Below the pieces are notes generated by a model. It was not told the DNA's origin. It searched no databases and saw only the letters and a program-made list of their open reading frames with translations. From Polytrichum commune (taxonomy: Eukaryota > Streptophyta > Polytrichopsida > Polytrichales > Polytrichaceae), in assembly GCA_950295325.1 (NCBI GenBank), contig OX485803.1:7318001-7382000 (forward strand): a DNA stretch of 64,000 bases. The letters run 5' to 3'. Below, in pieces: positions 41,101 through 51,740 of the stretch (position 1 is the first letter of the stretch; every line of letters begins with the position of its first letter). A program made the translations under genes and the position numbers.

Positions 41101-44100
41101 GTGTGCTACGTTACACTAGTAATTAACAAACTTTATCATTAGTGTCACCTCGTGACACTTGGTGTTCAAGTGTGTTTATTGATATTTTCCTTTTGCATAC
41201 TAAAATGTAAACACTTGACGCTTGTCATTAGTATGCTCAAAAATATTTGCCCTTTGCATACTAAAACTTAACACTATCATCTCAAGGATTTGGGCAAACC
41301 AACCCATACACTTGTTTTTTGCCTCCAAGGAACGAGTGTACGGGTTGGTTCGCCTCAACCCATCTCAAGTATCCCAATGTGCTACACTAAATGTCATATT
41401 GTAAAAAAATTAAAATCATTTTTATACAATTACTTATGTTGACAAAAAGTTTCATATTGACAAATAATGGGCGTGCCACTTTGGGACCTCAAACATCTAG
41501 TTTAGGCCCTTTGCAAATAGTGCATGTGGCACAAAATACCATAAAACAATGTAGTACAACACTATCCTTTTACAAGTAATAATCTTCATTGAGCTCATAG
41601 AATGAACATGTTGAGATCGTGTGTGTATGTGTGTTTATATATACACACACACACACACACACCTCTTGCTTGAGGTTCAGGTCAACCAAGACAATCTATT
41701 TTCTTGGGAGTTAAAACAAAGGATGTGGACAATAGTTGGGGAAAGCTAGAGACTTAAGGTAGCAGTGCCTTAAAGTAACACTATCCTTTTGACGACACCT
41801 ATTTTTCACCCTTAAGTCGTCAACAGCTGAGTGCACTAGTGCCATTGAGTAAGTCATCATTAAAAGGCAATTACTCATATGTGGCATTAAGTACAAAATA
41901 GCACCCCTTTAACCATTCAGAGTAGCAATGCAAGAAGGATGCAAGAGTGCTTCAAGAAGAGCACCAGTTTTGGCCAATCACAATGGTTAATTGGGGATCT
42001 ATCCGCTCAACCAGGCAATGTAAGAAGTGATCCACAAAAGGAGCACAACAAATTGAAATGAAAACGATTTTAAAGTTCATGAAGCCAAAAAGTTGAAAAA
42101 TACATCATGATGGTTTCAAACTGGCTAATTTCCCCTAAGAGCGCCAGAGTGCGGTAGCCACAGTGAGATAGAGGCTAATGTCAAGCCCTGGTCCAAACGA
42201 TAAAGGTGCGAAAGTAGGAATTGTTATTATTCATATTTTGGCTAATTGGGGATCTATCCACTTAATGAGACAATGTAAGAAGTGATTTACAAAAGGGGCA
42301 CAACAAATTTGAAACGGAACTTATTTTAAAAGTCCATGAAACCAAAAGCTGAAAAATACATCAAGATGGTTTCAAATTAGCTAATTTCCCCTAGAATGCC
42401 AGAGTGTGATAGCCATGGTGAGATAGAGGCTAATGTCAAGTCGCTGGTCTAGATGCTAAAAGGTACAAAGGTAGGAATCATTGTTATTAATATTTTGAAA
42501 TAAGCATTTGTGTGCGAATGGATTACAATTGTCATGAGTGCTCAGGATACTTGAAGAGGCAGTAAGAGCATTTGAAGAACGCATGGACGATGTTAAGGAA
42601 ATGAACATCATTTGTACGTATTCCAAATGTGTCACAGAACGTGATGGCCAGAAAATGGACAAGGTCGTCTTCAATATATACTTGGTGTTTCAAAGTATAC
42701 CATATCCCAACGATCATCTTAGACTAGATTTTCACAATTTGAAGTCATCCAAAGTCATCGTTTGTGGTGTTTGTCGTAGCTTATTCTTCGAAGTCACATG
42801 ATGCAAAGTTGTAGTTGTTTTACGAATGTCATTTGATACCATGGAGGTTGTTGTTTAATGATAGTAGCAACACTTAAAGAATGTCCTTAGAACGGTTTCA
42901 ACATAACATTATTCAGATCCATAACAATGTTTTGTGGGACTTACATTGTTATGGATCTGAATAATGTTACGAAACAACATCAATGTTCACAATTTATTAT
43001 TGAATGTCCCATCATGCAGTGAATCCACCAAATATGACTTGGTTTACGTTAAATTGAGAAATACAATGTACCTTACAAATGTGCCCAACATTTAACTTTT
43101 GTATACTTAAAAAAGAAAAAAACGGAATTGTGACCAGATCAATAGAGCAAAACTAGAGCAGGAATATGACATGAAGTACCACCTCATCATGGAAAACGCT
43201 CGCAAAAGATTGATTGATTTTTACGAGAATCAAGAAGAGATTAAGAAGAAGGAGCGGTTAGCCGGTGCTGCTGTGATTCGCTCCCAAATCGCAGTAAGCT
43301 CATCCGCGCTTCGATCTCTATGTTACTTCCTTGGTGAATATATAATATACAAACTAGGATTTAAGTATAGTTGGATGTATGCATAACTTTTGGACGATTC
43401 CGACTACAAATTATGACATACACTAGATTGCAAAACTACACAAATATGGTGGTCGGCAAACATGGAAAACAAACATTCGAAGTTGTGGTTGTTGTGTTGC
43501 TGCATTTGTTATTGTCACTTGATGTTTTGGTTCCATAGGTGTATATCTCTTGTTATTTTTCCACATATACTTCAATGTCAGTTTACAACATATTGAACTT
43601 ATATGGGTCAATGCCCCCCATCATGGACCTTGTGGCGGTCGTGCTGGTGGACAATGATGATGAGGGCATAGGATGTTTGAGGATGGTTGGACCGACCGCA
43701 AAGATGGGGGTAGTGTATTGGTAAGGTTAACCCCTAAGTGCCCGAGCAACCATATATGGTTGATCAAAATTTTCGGCTCGTTTGTGTGTGGGCAGGTAAA
43801 ATTCCTTTGACCGCGTAAATTTTTTTGGCGGGCAGTATGGAAGGGCAACTTTTGGATTGAGGCATTTTTGACCAAAAAGAGTAAATATTCGATTTTAGAG
43901 AGGGTCGGAAAGGCATATGTGTCCGTGATGTAGGGAATGGGTGGAGAAAGTGCTTTACTATTTCCTCAATGTTTCAGCTAATTGGACTATTGTACTTGTT
44001 TTTGACATCCAAAGAGTTCTCATTATTCATTTCTTTTGAAAAGTGTCGTAGTGGAAAGAGTAAAAAAATTCCGTATTTTTGACCATTGAATATTAGTATT

Positions 44101-47100
44101 CACAATTACCAATTTGAAGTAATTTGCAATATCAAATCGTCAAGTGTTAAAATAAAGAAAATGCATTTCAAGAATTGCAAGGAGGATTGCGAAATGATTG
44201 GGATAGCTCTATATGCATACATAGGGTCTTTGGAATCACATTTTCGTATTCTTTCACATGTTGGAGTTGTTCATGTCACCTCAAACTCCTAAAAACACTT
44301 ATGAACAAATCATACCAACATTGTGGGGAGGGGCGGCATACAAAAAAAAGAATGTGTACATTTCTCCTGTTTGTATCTCACAACTCTTATGCAATCTCGG
44401 TCTCAAAATTGGTATGCATACTAATAAACAAGTTCTTTAAACATCTATACGGTTAGATTTTGGATAAAAGACAAATTCCTCCATTGGGGATTGTATTAAA
44501 GCCATGCACATATTTCTTAGGAAAAGTGCATTCCGAAAGGCTTGGGCACTTAGGGGTTAAGCTCTCAAAAATATTCTAGTTTTAATATCAAACAAAAACA
44601 TTTTTTTAGGTGGGCATGTTGTGGCTCAATTGAGGTTTAGAATGGTATATCATGTTCATTTTACTTAACTTATGGGAGGCTTTTGGACAATGATTTGTAT
44701 ATTTTTGGTCAAAAAATTTGGTGCATGCGTTCAACAATTATTGCCATTAGGTTGGTATGGCACTCACTTCAGCTAGTTCATTCCGTGGTCATGATTAAGA
44801 TTCATGAACCTAAAATGGACATTAATTGTAAAGTATTCAATATGTCTAGAATGTAACACCATGGAATAAAAAAACCACAATTGTTTTGGTGGGACGTGTT
44901 GTGTGGCTCAGTCGAGGTTTGTAAGGAAAATCATGTTCATTTCTTTGACTTATGAGAGGCTTTTGGACTGTGGTTTGTATACTTTATTCAATAATTTCTG
45001 GACACATGCTCAACGTTTGTTTCAGTTGGATCGATATCGCAAGGCCCTAGCTAATTTATTAAGTGATCCTAATCAAGGTTTATGAACCTTAAAATGGACG
45101 TTGATTGTAACGTGCTCAATATCTCTAGAATGTCTAAATATTCTTGTAATGCAAATATGAGATAATCCCATAACATCGATAGATTCAAATTAAGGTTATT
45201 CCCCAATTGATCGTGACAGTTCAATGAGACTCAAAGACAAATTGAAGAAGAAGCAAAAGTGCAAGAGGGTTTGAAAATCAAGAGGGAGATTCAACGCAAC
45301 ATAGAGCTTGACAATGAAAAAGCGGAAGCCAAGAAGAGAGCCGGGCTTGAGATGATGAAGTTTATGGTGGAGGAGAACAAAAAGAACGAGGAGGAGAAGG
45401 AAAAGGTTAGTGAATACATCCACTATTCCATTGAAGTTTATTAGCAATTTGGTTGGTTAAGGGAGAACAACTGTTCTCTAACCGATATCTTATCATTTAT
45501 GGATAGTTGTTTTGGCTCTCCAAGTTTCTTGAGGCAACATCATGACTAAATATCATCGCGATTTGTCGTGCATCTCCTCTCAGATAGATAGATAGATAGA
45601 TACTCCGGTCCCTTTTAAGGGGCCGGCGTGAATAAAGTGTCCGTTCGTAATGCCAATGACCCGATGCCCACCGGACAAGGGGACATTGGGACAATACTAC
45701 TCTCCCCTTTCGAGGATGGGCACTGTAGTGACACACTATACTAGTTCCTAGCTAGCCACTAGTGCCTTGAAGACACCGGACATGGTATCCCCCCAAAGGG
45801 CTTTGAGGTACCCATAAACAAGGTCCAAGGACCCCCCACCATAGTTGGGTGGACTAAGGTGGTGAGCACCACGCCGGCATGGGGAATAGAACCCACAACC
45901 TCCTCATTGGGGGCCATGAGCCCTAAGCACCAAGCCAAGGCCCGTGGTGCCTCATCTCCTCTCACTTATTCTAAGAACCTCAATAAAATACACATCATTA
46001 TGTATAGAACGATACCACTTGTTCCATGCCCGTTCACATGAGCCTACTTGGGGCTTATTGCATATGGAATGCACTAGCACCAAACGTACAACAACCGTAA
46101 TGCAATTTATGATATTAGGTCATTTTGTGCAAAGAAAAAATGCATCGACATGCTTTGTGAAACTTTGAACTATCGTTCCCGTAAGTATGTACAACATTAC
46201 ACATTTAGGTTTTGATTTTGTTGATATGGGATAGACAAAATTTGTAGAGATGATTGAGGATGAGAAACGGAAGATGTATAACTATGAAAGGGCAATGCGA
46301 GAACAAGCTTACCGAGAAGAGCTCGACAGAGTTCGAAAAGAGAAAGAGAAGGAAACCGAGCGGCTTCGTGCCGCTCAAGAGAAGGCCACCGGCCAACAAT
46401 CGGTGTTGGATGAACTCCGTGCCCAAAGAATCCAAGTAGGCGTTCTTAACAATTATGGTGATAAAATTGCTACCCAGGATGATTATTGAGCAGTGTGCTA
46501 TCCATGACATTATTAAGTGTTTATTCATGTGGGTTATGAGAATAATCATCTAAGTCTCCTTGCACCAGATTGGGACATCCCACAGTCATATGTTCAGGAG
46601 CCCACGTGAATGAACACACATTGCTTGACAATGTTATGTCCTTCCACGACTTCCAAACGAACTTTTAAATGACCACTCCCACTTGGTATGCCAATTTGTA
46701 TTAATCTTGTTAGTTATGACTTTGTAAAAAATATCTCATGCCACAAGACTCTTCCCCAACGTAGGAGGCACATGAGAAAGAGTGGAGGGAGAAAGAGCAC
46801 GCGGAAGCGGAAAAAATTCGGCGCATGAATGAAGAGCTTTTGTTGGCACGTGAACAACAAAAAATCGTGAAGGCTAAACAAATGGCTGACCAGGTGCCCT
46901 TTCATACACCTCCTCGGATTCACCCCAAGAAATGACTAAGTACTATTAAAGTCAATGGAACCACCAAGTACAGTCTACCCTCTATAAATGTTAACCCTCG
47001 GGAGTGGATCAAAGTTAACATTTATAGAGGTGTTAACAGTTAACAATTATAAAATTACTTCTTTGAGCAATATACAAATCTTAACATTTATAAATATAAG

Positions 47101-49753
47101 CAATTGTGAAGAGTCCTTGTGAGAGAATACCATTCATAAAATTGAAAACCCAATCAAAACTTTATTCAATATCAAGTTTACAAATCACGGGTGAAGTATG
47201 AATCAATGGTTCTTTGGTGAGATTCATCTGCATGGTGAGAGAGAGAGGAATGTAAATGGATGTGTAGTTTTTATCATCCATATTATGGTTGTATTTCATT
47301 CGTTAACATTTATAGAGTCAAATTTACAAAGAAGGGAGTACCATTTTGTTGACAGTTAACACGTTTAACATTTCTAGTGTGCAATATGTGGGGAGTAGAA
47401 GAAAGTTAACATTTAGAGAGGGTTAACACTTATAGGTGTAACATTTATAGAGGGTGGACTGTAATGAGAAATCAGGGTTCCATTTTGCATTTGGTTAATG
47501 AGGGCCACTTCACACACGAGCCAAGAGCCGTGACCATCAAATTGTGAGAGCCGAAAAGAAAATGTCCGAAGGCCGTCCCAAGACACCTCCAACATCATGC
47601 AGTGTGGGCACATACCCTCAAGTGTAGTGTGAAGTCATATGTGACCGGGCCCTCAACCAAATGTTATTTCAATGAATTTCTACTCGTGTGGGTCTTCGCA
47701 CACGATGAAATAGAATAAATCATCGGTTATGAACGTTCGGAGTGCCATGGTCTCCCGGTTTTGTGTTAGGCCTACCTCCAAGAGGTGGGTTTTGAAAATA
47801 GTCCAAGTGACCATGAAACATGATCCATTCGATGCCACGTAGGAATCCATGCAGACTTTACATCCATCTTGCATTCACGTACTCTGTTGGTCCCTCAAGC
47901 GTGGTGGGAAGCGAACTTGGACCGGCTCCGCCTTTTACACCAATGAGAGTGCTTGAAATGTACTGGTCACGGGCTGTCAGTCACGTGTGTGAAAGTGACC
48001 CTGAATGAAAACAAAGTGGTGTAGCATCTCCATAGCAACATCTCGTTCATAAAATTATAGCTACATAGGTTGTATAACCGAAAACATATTCATTGCACTG
48101 CGATTTAGCAATTTCCTCATTGATTAGATTATGAAAGTTCAACCTTCATCGTAGGTGAAGTGTCACAAGACAACCGATCCACACATCACCCACAGGGGGG
48201 AAAAACAAAAACTCTCAAGGGATTGTCTATGAAATTGTCTCTCCAACAAGTTCATGGATCATGTCAGGACATAAGCAACACGGTCTATTTCATAGAACGG
48301 TTCCGCAAACCCACATTTTATTTACATATAATTTTAGCGTGAGCCCATCACTGCAACCTTTAGCTGGCATAATCCATTTGCCAAGCTTGTCATTCTCACT
48401 CATAACTTCAAATGAGATTCAAAGAGTATTCGTAAGTGTTCATGAAAGTTGCTATGGGTTATCTAAGTTGTAGACTTTCACCCTCTTTGACAACCTTAGT
48501 CGTTTCCTTTACCCCCAACCCCTCCTTACTTAAGTGGTATGTGTCTTCTATGCATCATCCAATGAACGCATTTTATTGCTAGACAAGTAATCTATGGCAT
48601 TCAACGCTACTTACAAATCATGATTCGCTTCTTGGATTGGCTTTTTGTGACCATTCACTCACCCCCCCCCCCCCCCCTCTTCAATTAATTAAGGGGATGG
48701 CACCTTCTTTGTATTGTTTTGAAATAATTCAATACATTTGAATAAAAGTGCTCAATTTTCATTACGAATCATTTAGGGTGAGTTTAGACTACGGTGAAGA
48801 AGTGCACTAGTCAAGAAGGAATGGAGCAATCTAATTGGCTATGAAATGGGTTCTTCACCGGCCAGAGTTTACGCTATGGCCAAGCCTTCTCCGGTGGAGA
48901 ACTCCAAGCACGGATTACAAAAATGACATGGTTGTCAACGTGACAACAAATTTTGGTAGGGGAATTCTTTGCATGTTAGGTTTCTTGGGTACCCTCGAAA
49001 CCTTGGACAAGAAACTTGACCTCTGGAGGACTTCAACTTGAGGCTTTTCTTCCCATCTCGTCCACCACACTAGCCGTTGCCTCAAATAACTTTATCTTGG
49101 GCTGCAATTCTTGACCGACCAGTGCACTTCTTCACCATTGTCTAAACCAACCCTAAGAAGAGGGCATTGTATTGCTACAACCGTGCCATTCTTTCTTGTG
49201 AGGTGTGAGAATCAACTCTTTGCAACTTCCGGCACCTACATATTTGGCTCCAATACCATTATTTGTTAACCTCTTTAAAAGTGAGACCATGAAATAACTT
49301 AGAGTATGTGTTGCTCAATTTATGTTTCTAAAAATATTGACAATAGATTAAAAAGGTGTCGATGGAAAGACGATTTCCATTTGTACTTTGCTAAGCGTTT
49401 TCACGATGGATGTCTTTCAATCACAGGCAATCGGGGCACAAATGGAGTTTTATAAAATCCTACGCCTACAAAAGGAAGCGCTTGAAGCTCAGAAATTGAT
49501 TGAAGAGGAGCACCACAAACTCAAAGCCGTACATCGGGAGGAAATATTTTCACAAATTAGGGAAAAGGAAGAGAAAAGGAAAAAAGAGTTGAAAGAGAAG
49601 TATGCCGAGGGTGAAAGGTTGAAGCAAGCCCTTCGGGTTGAGAAGTTGAGGTTACAAGACATTAAGGCAAGAAAATTGAGGGAGTTGGAGAAGTGGGGTG
49701 TGCCGGCTAAATACCAAGTCGATCTTAAGAAACTAAAAGTTGGTCTTCCATGA
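35133..49753 (+). CDS. CFAP45: Cilia- and flagella-associated protein 45 (axonemal MIP), spliced
   Basis: Plus-strand exons 35133-35234, 37178-37246, about 38833-38986, 39826-39939, 40833-40906, 42546-42663, 43138-43293, 45220-45405, 46250-46435, 46765-46893 and 49427-49753 (stop). They follow human CFAP45 from VDESLFG (here VEDELFG) through SLIISPEEFERI-like DIVVINTSDIEII and the long Glu/Lys/Arg coiled coil (RVRKEKEKETERLRAAQEKA) to the end LQDIKARKLRELEKWGVPAKY. The C-terminal half is the trichohyalin-plectin-homology (TPH) coiled coil. CFAP45 lies inside doublet microtubules of motile cilia; in plants it can only serve sperm flagella. One exon of about 28 codons between 43293 and 45220 was not found, and the exon 2/exon 3 junction is ambiguous by phase (donor after 37246 or after about 37228). 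Start: Met before RRPPSSVHSG, the only in-frame choice in the first exon. Confidence 0.88.
36601..36693. repeat. Imperfect hairpin in CFAP45 intron 1
   Basis: AGTCTTTTCATATCATGAAT at the left pairs with the inverse of ATTCATGACATAAAAAGACT at the right, and the arms continue through GTTATGTT; the loop is about 30 bases. The arm length of about 32 bases resembles a small foldback or a microRNA-like precursor. Confidence 0.6.
40111..40444. mobile_element. Long foldback MITE with TA duplication, copy 3
   Basis: 334 bp, ends GAGCTATCC and GGATAACTC, TA on both sides, arms nearly inverse to each other. Same family as 18795-19140. Lies in the CFAP45 intron between the exons at 39826 and 40833. Confidence 0.75.
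41038..41554. mobile_element. TIR element, TTTATGGTATTTAGT family, copy 2
   Basis: Ends CTACATCATTTATGG and the inverse of CTACATTGTTTTATGG. Interior phrases such as AACATCTAGTTTAGGCCCTT match 7653-8130. Intronic in CFAP45. Confidence 0.7.
41630..41662. repeat. (AC)n microsatellite in a CFAP45 intron
   Basis: About eleven CA units after a TATATAT stretch. Seen directly. Confidence 0.85.
41985..42500. repeat. Tandem duplication, 255-bp unit
   Basis: Two diverged copies in direct orientation (shared TAATTGGGGATCTATCC, AATGTAAGAAGTGAT, GAGATAGAGGCTAATGTCAAG). The second ends just before the CFAP45 exon at 42546. Non-coding. Confidence 0.85.
42904..42969. repeat. Perfect 27-bp hairpin in a CFAP45 intron
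   Basis: 42904-42930 and 42943-42969 are perfect inverse copies with a 12-base loop (TTTGTGGGACTT). The arm contains ATTCAGATCCATAACAATG. No neighbouring TIR element explains it. Confidence 0.95.
43731..44556. mobile_element. piggyBac-like non-autonomous element (TTAA duplication)
   Basis: 826 bp flanked on both sides by TTAA (43727-43730, 44557-44560). Inverted ends CCCCTAAGTGCCCGAGC and CCCCTAAGTGCCCAAGC differ at one base. TTAA duplication with CCC-starting ends is the piggyBac signature; the alternative is a Harbinger-type element with TTA/TAA. No transposase frame inside. It lies in the CFAP45 intron where one exon is missing from my model. Confidence 0.7.
44597..45135. repeat. Tandem duplication of about 285 bp
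   Basis: Two diverged direct copies (shared AGGTGGG..TGTTGTG.GGCTCA, GAGGCTTTTGGAC, ATGAACCTAAAATGGAC, TCTAGAATGT). The second copy carries an exon-like stretch after TTTGTTTCAG near 45023 that is not in frame with CFAP45. Confidence 0.75.
45583..45952 (-). mobile_element. tRNA-derived SINE, full length, minus strand
   Basis: 370 bp flanked by a perfect 12-bp duplication CATCTCCTCTCA (45571-45582 and 45953-45964). On the minus strand the 5' end carries an A-box-like TGGCTTGGTGC and a B-box-like GGTTCTATTCC about 45 bases later, the internal RNA polymerase III promoter of a tRNA. The 3' end finishes in a (TATC)n tail instead of poly(A). It lies in the CFAP45 intron between exons 45220-45405 and 46250-46435. 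Confidence 0.88.
46971..47461. mobile_element. pogo/mariner-type MITE with TA duplication
   Basis: 491 bp; inverted ends CAGTCTACCCTCTATAAATG and CAGTCCACCCTCTATAAATG, each flanked outside by TA. Multiple inner GTTAACATTTATAGAG words repeat the end in both orientations. CAGTC ends with TA duplication are typical of pogo-like Tc1/mariner elements. It lies in the last CFAP45 intron. Confidence 0.85.
48661..48678. repeat. Poly(C) run
   Basis: Seventeen or so consecutive C residues in the last CFAP45 intron; the length may be inexact because of sequencing. Confidence 0.8.
48776..49153. mobile_element. Harbinger-like MITE in the last CFAP45 intron
   Basis: 378 bp; ends GGGTGAGTTTAGACTACGG and, inverted, GGGTTGGTTTAGACAATGG, both continuing TGAAGAAGTGCACT. 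Flanks are TTA and TAA. Its end motif belongs with 25045 and 58618. Confidence 0.75.
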
Positions 49754-50594
49754 AAAATAGACAATCCGATTCCATGCAACATAATGTACAAGAGTTGGAA
49801 ACAATATTTGGGCAAAAAAAATGGGTGGACTTTCACTATAATGGTCTTTGAGATGTAGAGGACCACAAAGCCTTGTGCAATATCCTACATTTAAATAAGT
49901 GACATGACATTTTAGTGAGAAAGGAAAGAAGGTTTTTTAAGCTCATCTATGGCCTTGATCATCATTCACATGGCGCTTTCATCGTGGCTCAAAATGTGGT
50001 ACCATTGAGAACAACCACTTAAAGCCACATGTGGAAACATTGTGACAATGCCATGCTGAGGATGATTATGATACGGGATTCAATAAGTTTCTGGTGACAT
50101 ATGTTGCATAATGTGCCCTTATGGTGACGCTTGGTCAAACATGATCACGGTAAAGAGGAACGGGCTCCCATTCACGTCATGGTCAAAGAAACCCAGACGT
50201 TGCTTTTATTTATTTTATGTTGCATAATGTACAAATGTGTGGCACGTTGTTTGTCTTTACATAAATTGACCCAAATACCATAATATGTAAGTTGTCACTC
50301 CATGTTTTTCATGTGCATCGTGATCATCATCATATATGTCTAGTATTATGGGCTCTGGAAGGCCTATTAATTCTAACACCCATTGTCTAAATTAAAAAGC
50401 AATGTCATCTGATATAGTTAGGTGTGTGTGTCTATATATATATATTCCTAAATTCTTGTGTGATACACAAATTTGTGATATGACATATATTCACATATTG
50501 AGTACGAGATTTTTTCTTGTCAATGCAATATAATACAATAAACCTCACCTCACCTCACCAAATGCAGTGCATTTTAGTCCTCACTAATGAATAG
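49754..50594. other. 3' side of CFAP45, no gene recognised
   Basis: Presumed CFAP45 3' untranslated region and intergenic DNA. A (TA)n run lies at about 50434-50446. No other gene supported. Confidence 0.4.
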
Positions 50595-50870
50595 AGGAGA
50601 GGTGCCCATAACTGATCACTTAAGAGACTTTGTGTCAAATTTGGAGAAGTATAAGGTTGTGCAATTTTTTCCATGCAGGAAGATAGAAATCGGGAGGACT
50701 GTAATTTTATTCCTTAAATTCAAATTATCGTGAATTTATGAGGCCAAAGTTGGCCGGAACACACAACCAATGTCTAGAGCTTGCCACAATCACCCATTTT
50801 GAGACAAATTCCTTCTCACTTTAGCATTCAAAACCAAGGGCATGTGTTGTGGCACTGTCGGTTCCGTAGT
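50595..50870 (+). mobile_element. MITE, AGTAGAGG family, copy 3, 3' end missing
   Basis: Matches 920-1195 from near its left end (GAGGTGCCCATAACTGATCA) through CAATGTCTAGAGCTTGCCA to GGCACTGTCGGTTCCG, then stops; the right TIR is absent. Confidence 0.7.
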
Positions 50871-50897
50871 GATACCATAACCAAAGTTGGAGACTTA

Positions 50898-51000
50898 GGG
50901 TTAGTTTCCATGCAGGTTGCTTTGCACACAATATCCTAGTGGAAATATTTTCATTTTCAATAGAATATGATGGGTGAGCAGCCTACATGGAAACTAACCC
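50898..51000. mobile_element. Short Harbinger-like MITE, 103 bp, TTA duplication
   Basis: Ends GGGTTAGTTTCCATGCAGG and, inverted, GGGTTAGTTTCCATGTAGG, with TTA on both sides. It is directly 3' of the truncated copy 3 above. Confidence 0.85.
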
Positions 51001-51514
51001 TTAGAAATAGTGAAACATAGAACCTTCTTTTAACCACCTACACAATTCATTCATGTGATCTCCAAAAATGACATTCTAAGATATATTGAAATCGTCTTTT
51101 GATTGTCGACAAGGCCCCATAAACTCTTCATTAGTTTTACTTAAGTATTCGTGTTTGGATGCTTGAAAGGAATACCATAGGTGCATGGCTTGGAGTTCAT
51201 GGCGTCCATGTTAACCCATCCATTGTAGATGAAGGGCTCTAGAAAAAAACAAATCTCCTACATATCGAGGGCCAAATCATTCCAACACTCTCTAAAATAA
51301 AATGGATACTCTAATGACGCTTATGGAGCTAATTTTTCTAGCATTAAAATTTCCATACTAAATTATCTCCTTACGTCTTCACCTCCCAATGGATGAGTGT
51401 ATGTAGATACTACAACTCTATAACCATGGGGTAATTTATAATCCCCTCCCCCCCCTTCTCCATGAATTTCCTTTACTTAAATGCTAAAATCTGTACAAAT
51501 GTTGTCCAATGAAC

Positions 51515-51725
51515 CAACTGCTAGTTACACATCAACTGCTTGAGTTTGAGAAAAAAATCGGTTGAAAATTCAAGACTTCATGAAAATCACCGATCATTTT
51601 AGAGGAATCTAGAGAATACACCCAAATTTAACAAATAATAACTGAAAGGTGGCAATATGTAACCAGTTGAACTTGGAAACACTAGGACCTGGACCAATTT
51701 TGCCCAAAAATCTCCCCGGACGCTT
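51515..51725 (+). repeat. AACCGGTT-rich repeat family, copy at 51.5 kb
   Basis: Diverged relative of 5228-5455: shared GGCAATATGTAACCAGTTGA-like stretch, TTTTGCCCAAAAATCTCCCC at the end. Its right border is close to the Harbinger-like element at 51741. Confidence 0.55.
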
Positions 51726-51740
51726 GTCCACACCCTTTAA

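Noticed and set aside
45023-45085. Exon-like stretch LDRYRKALANLLSDPNQG after TTTGTTTCAG
   Set aside because: It lies in one copy of a tandem duplication, is not conserved with CFAP45, and the other copy is not open.
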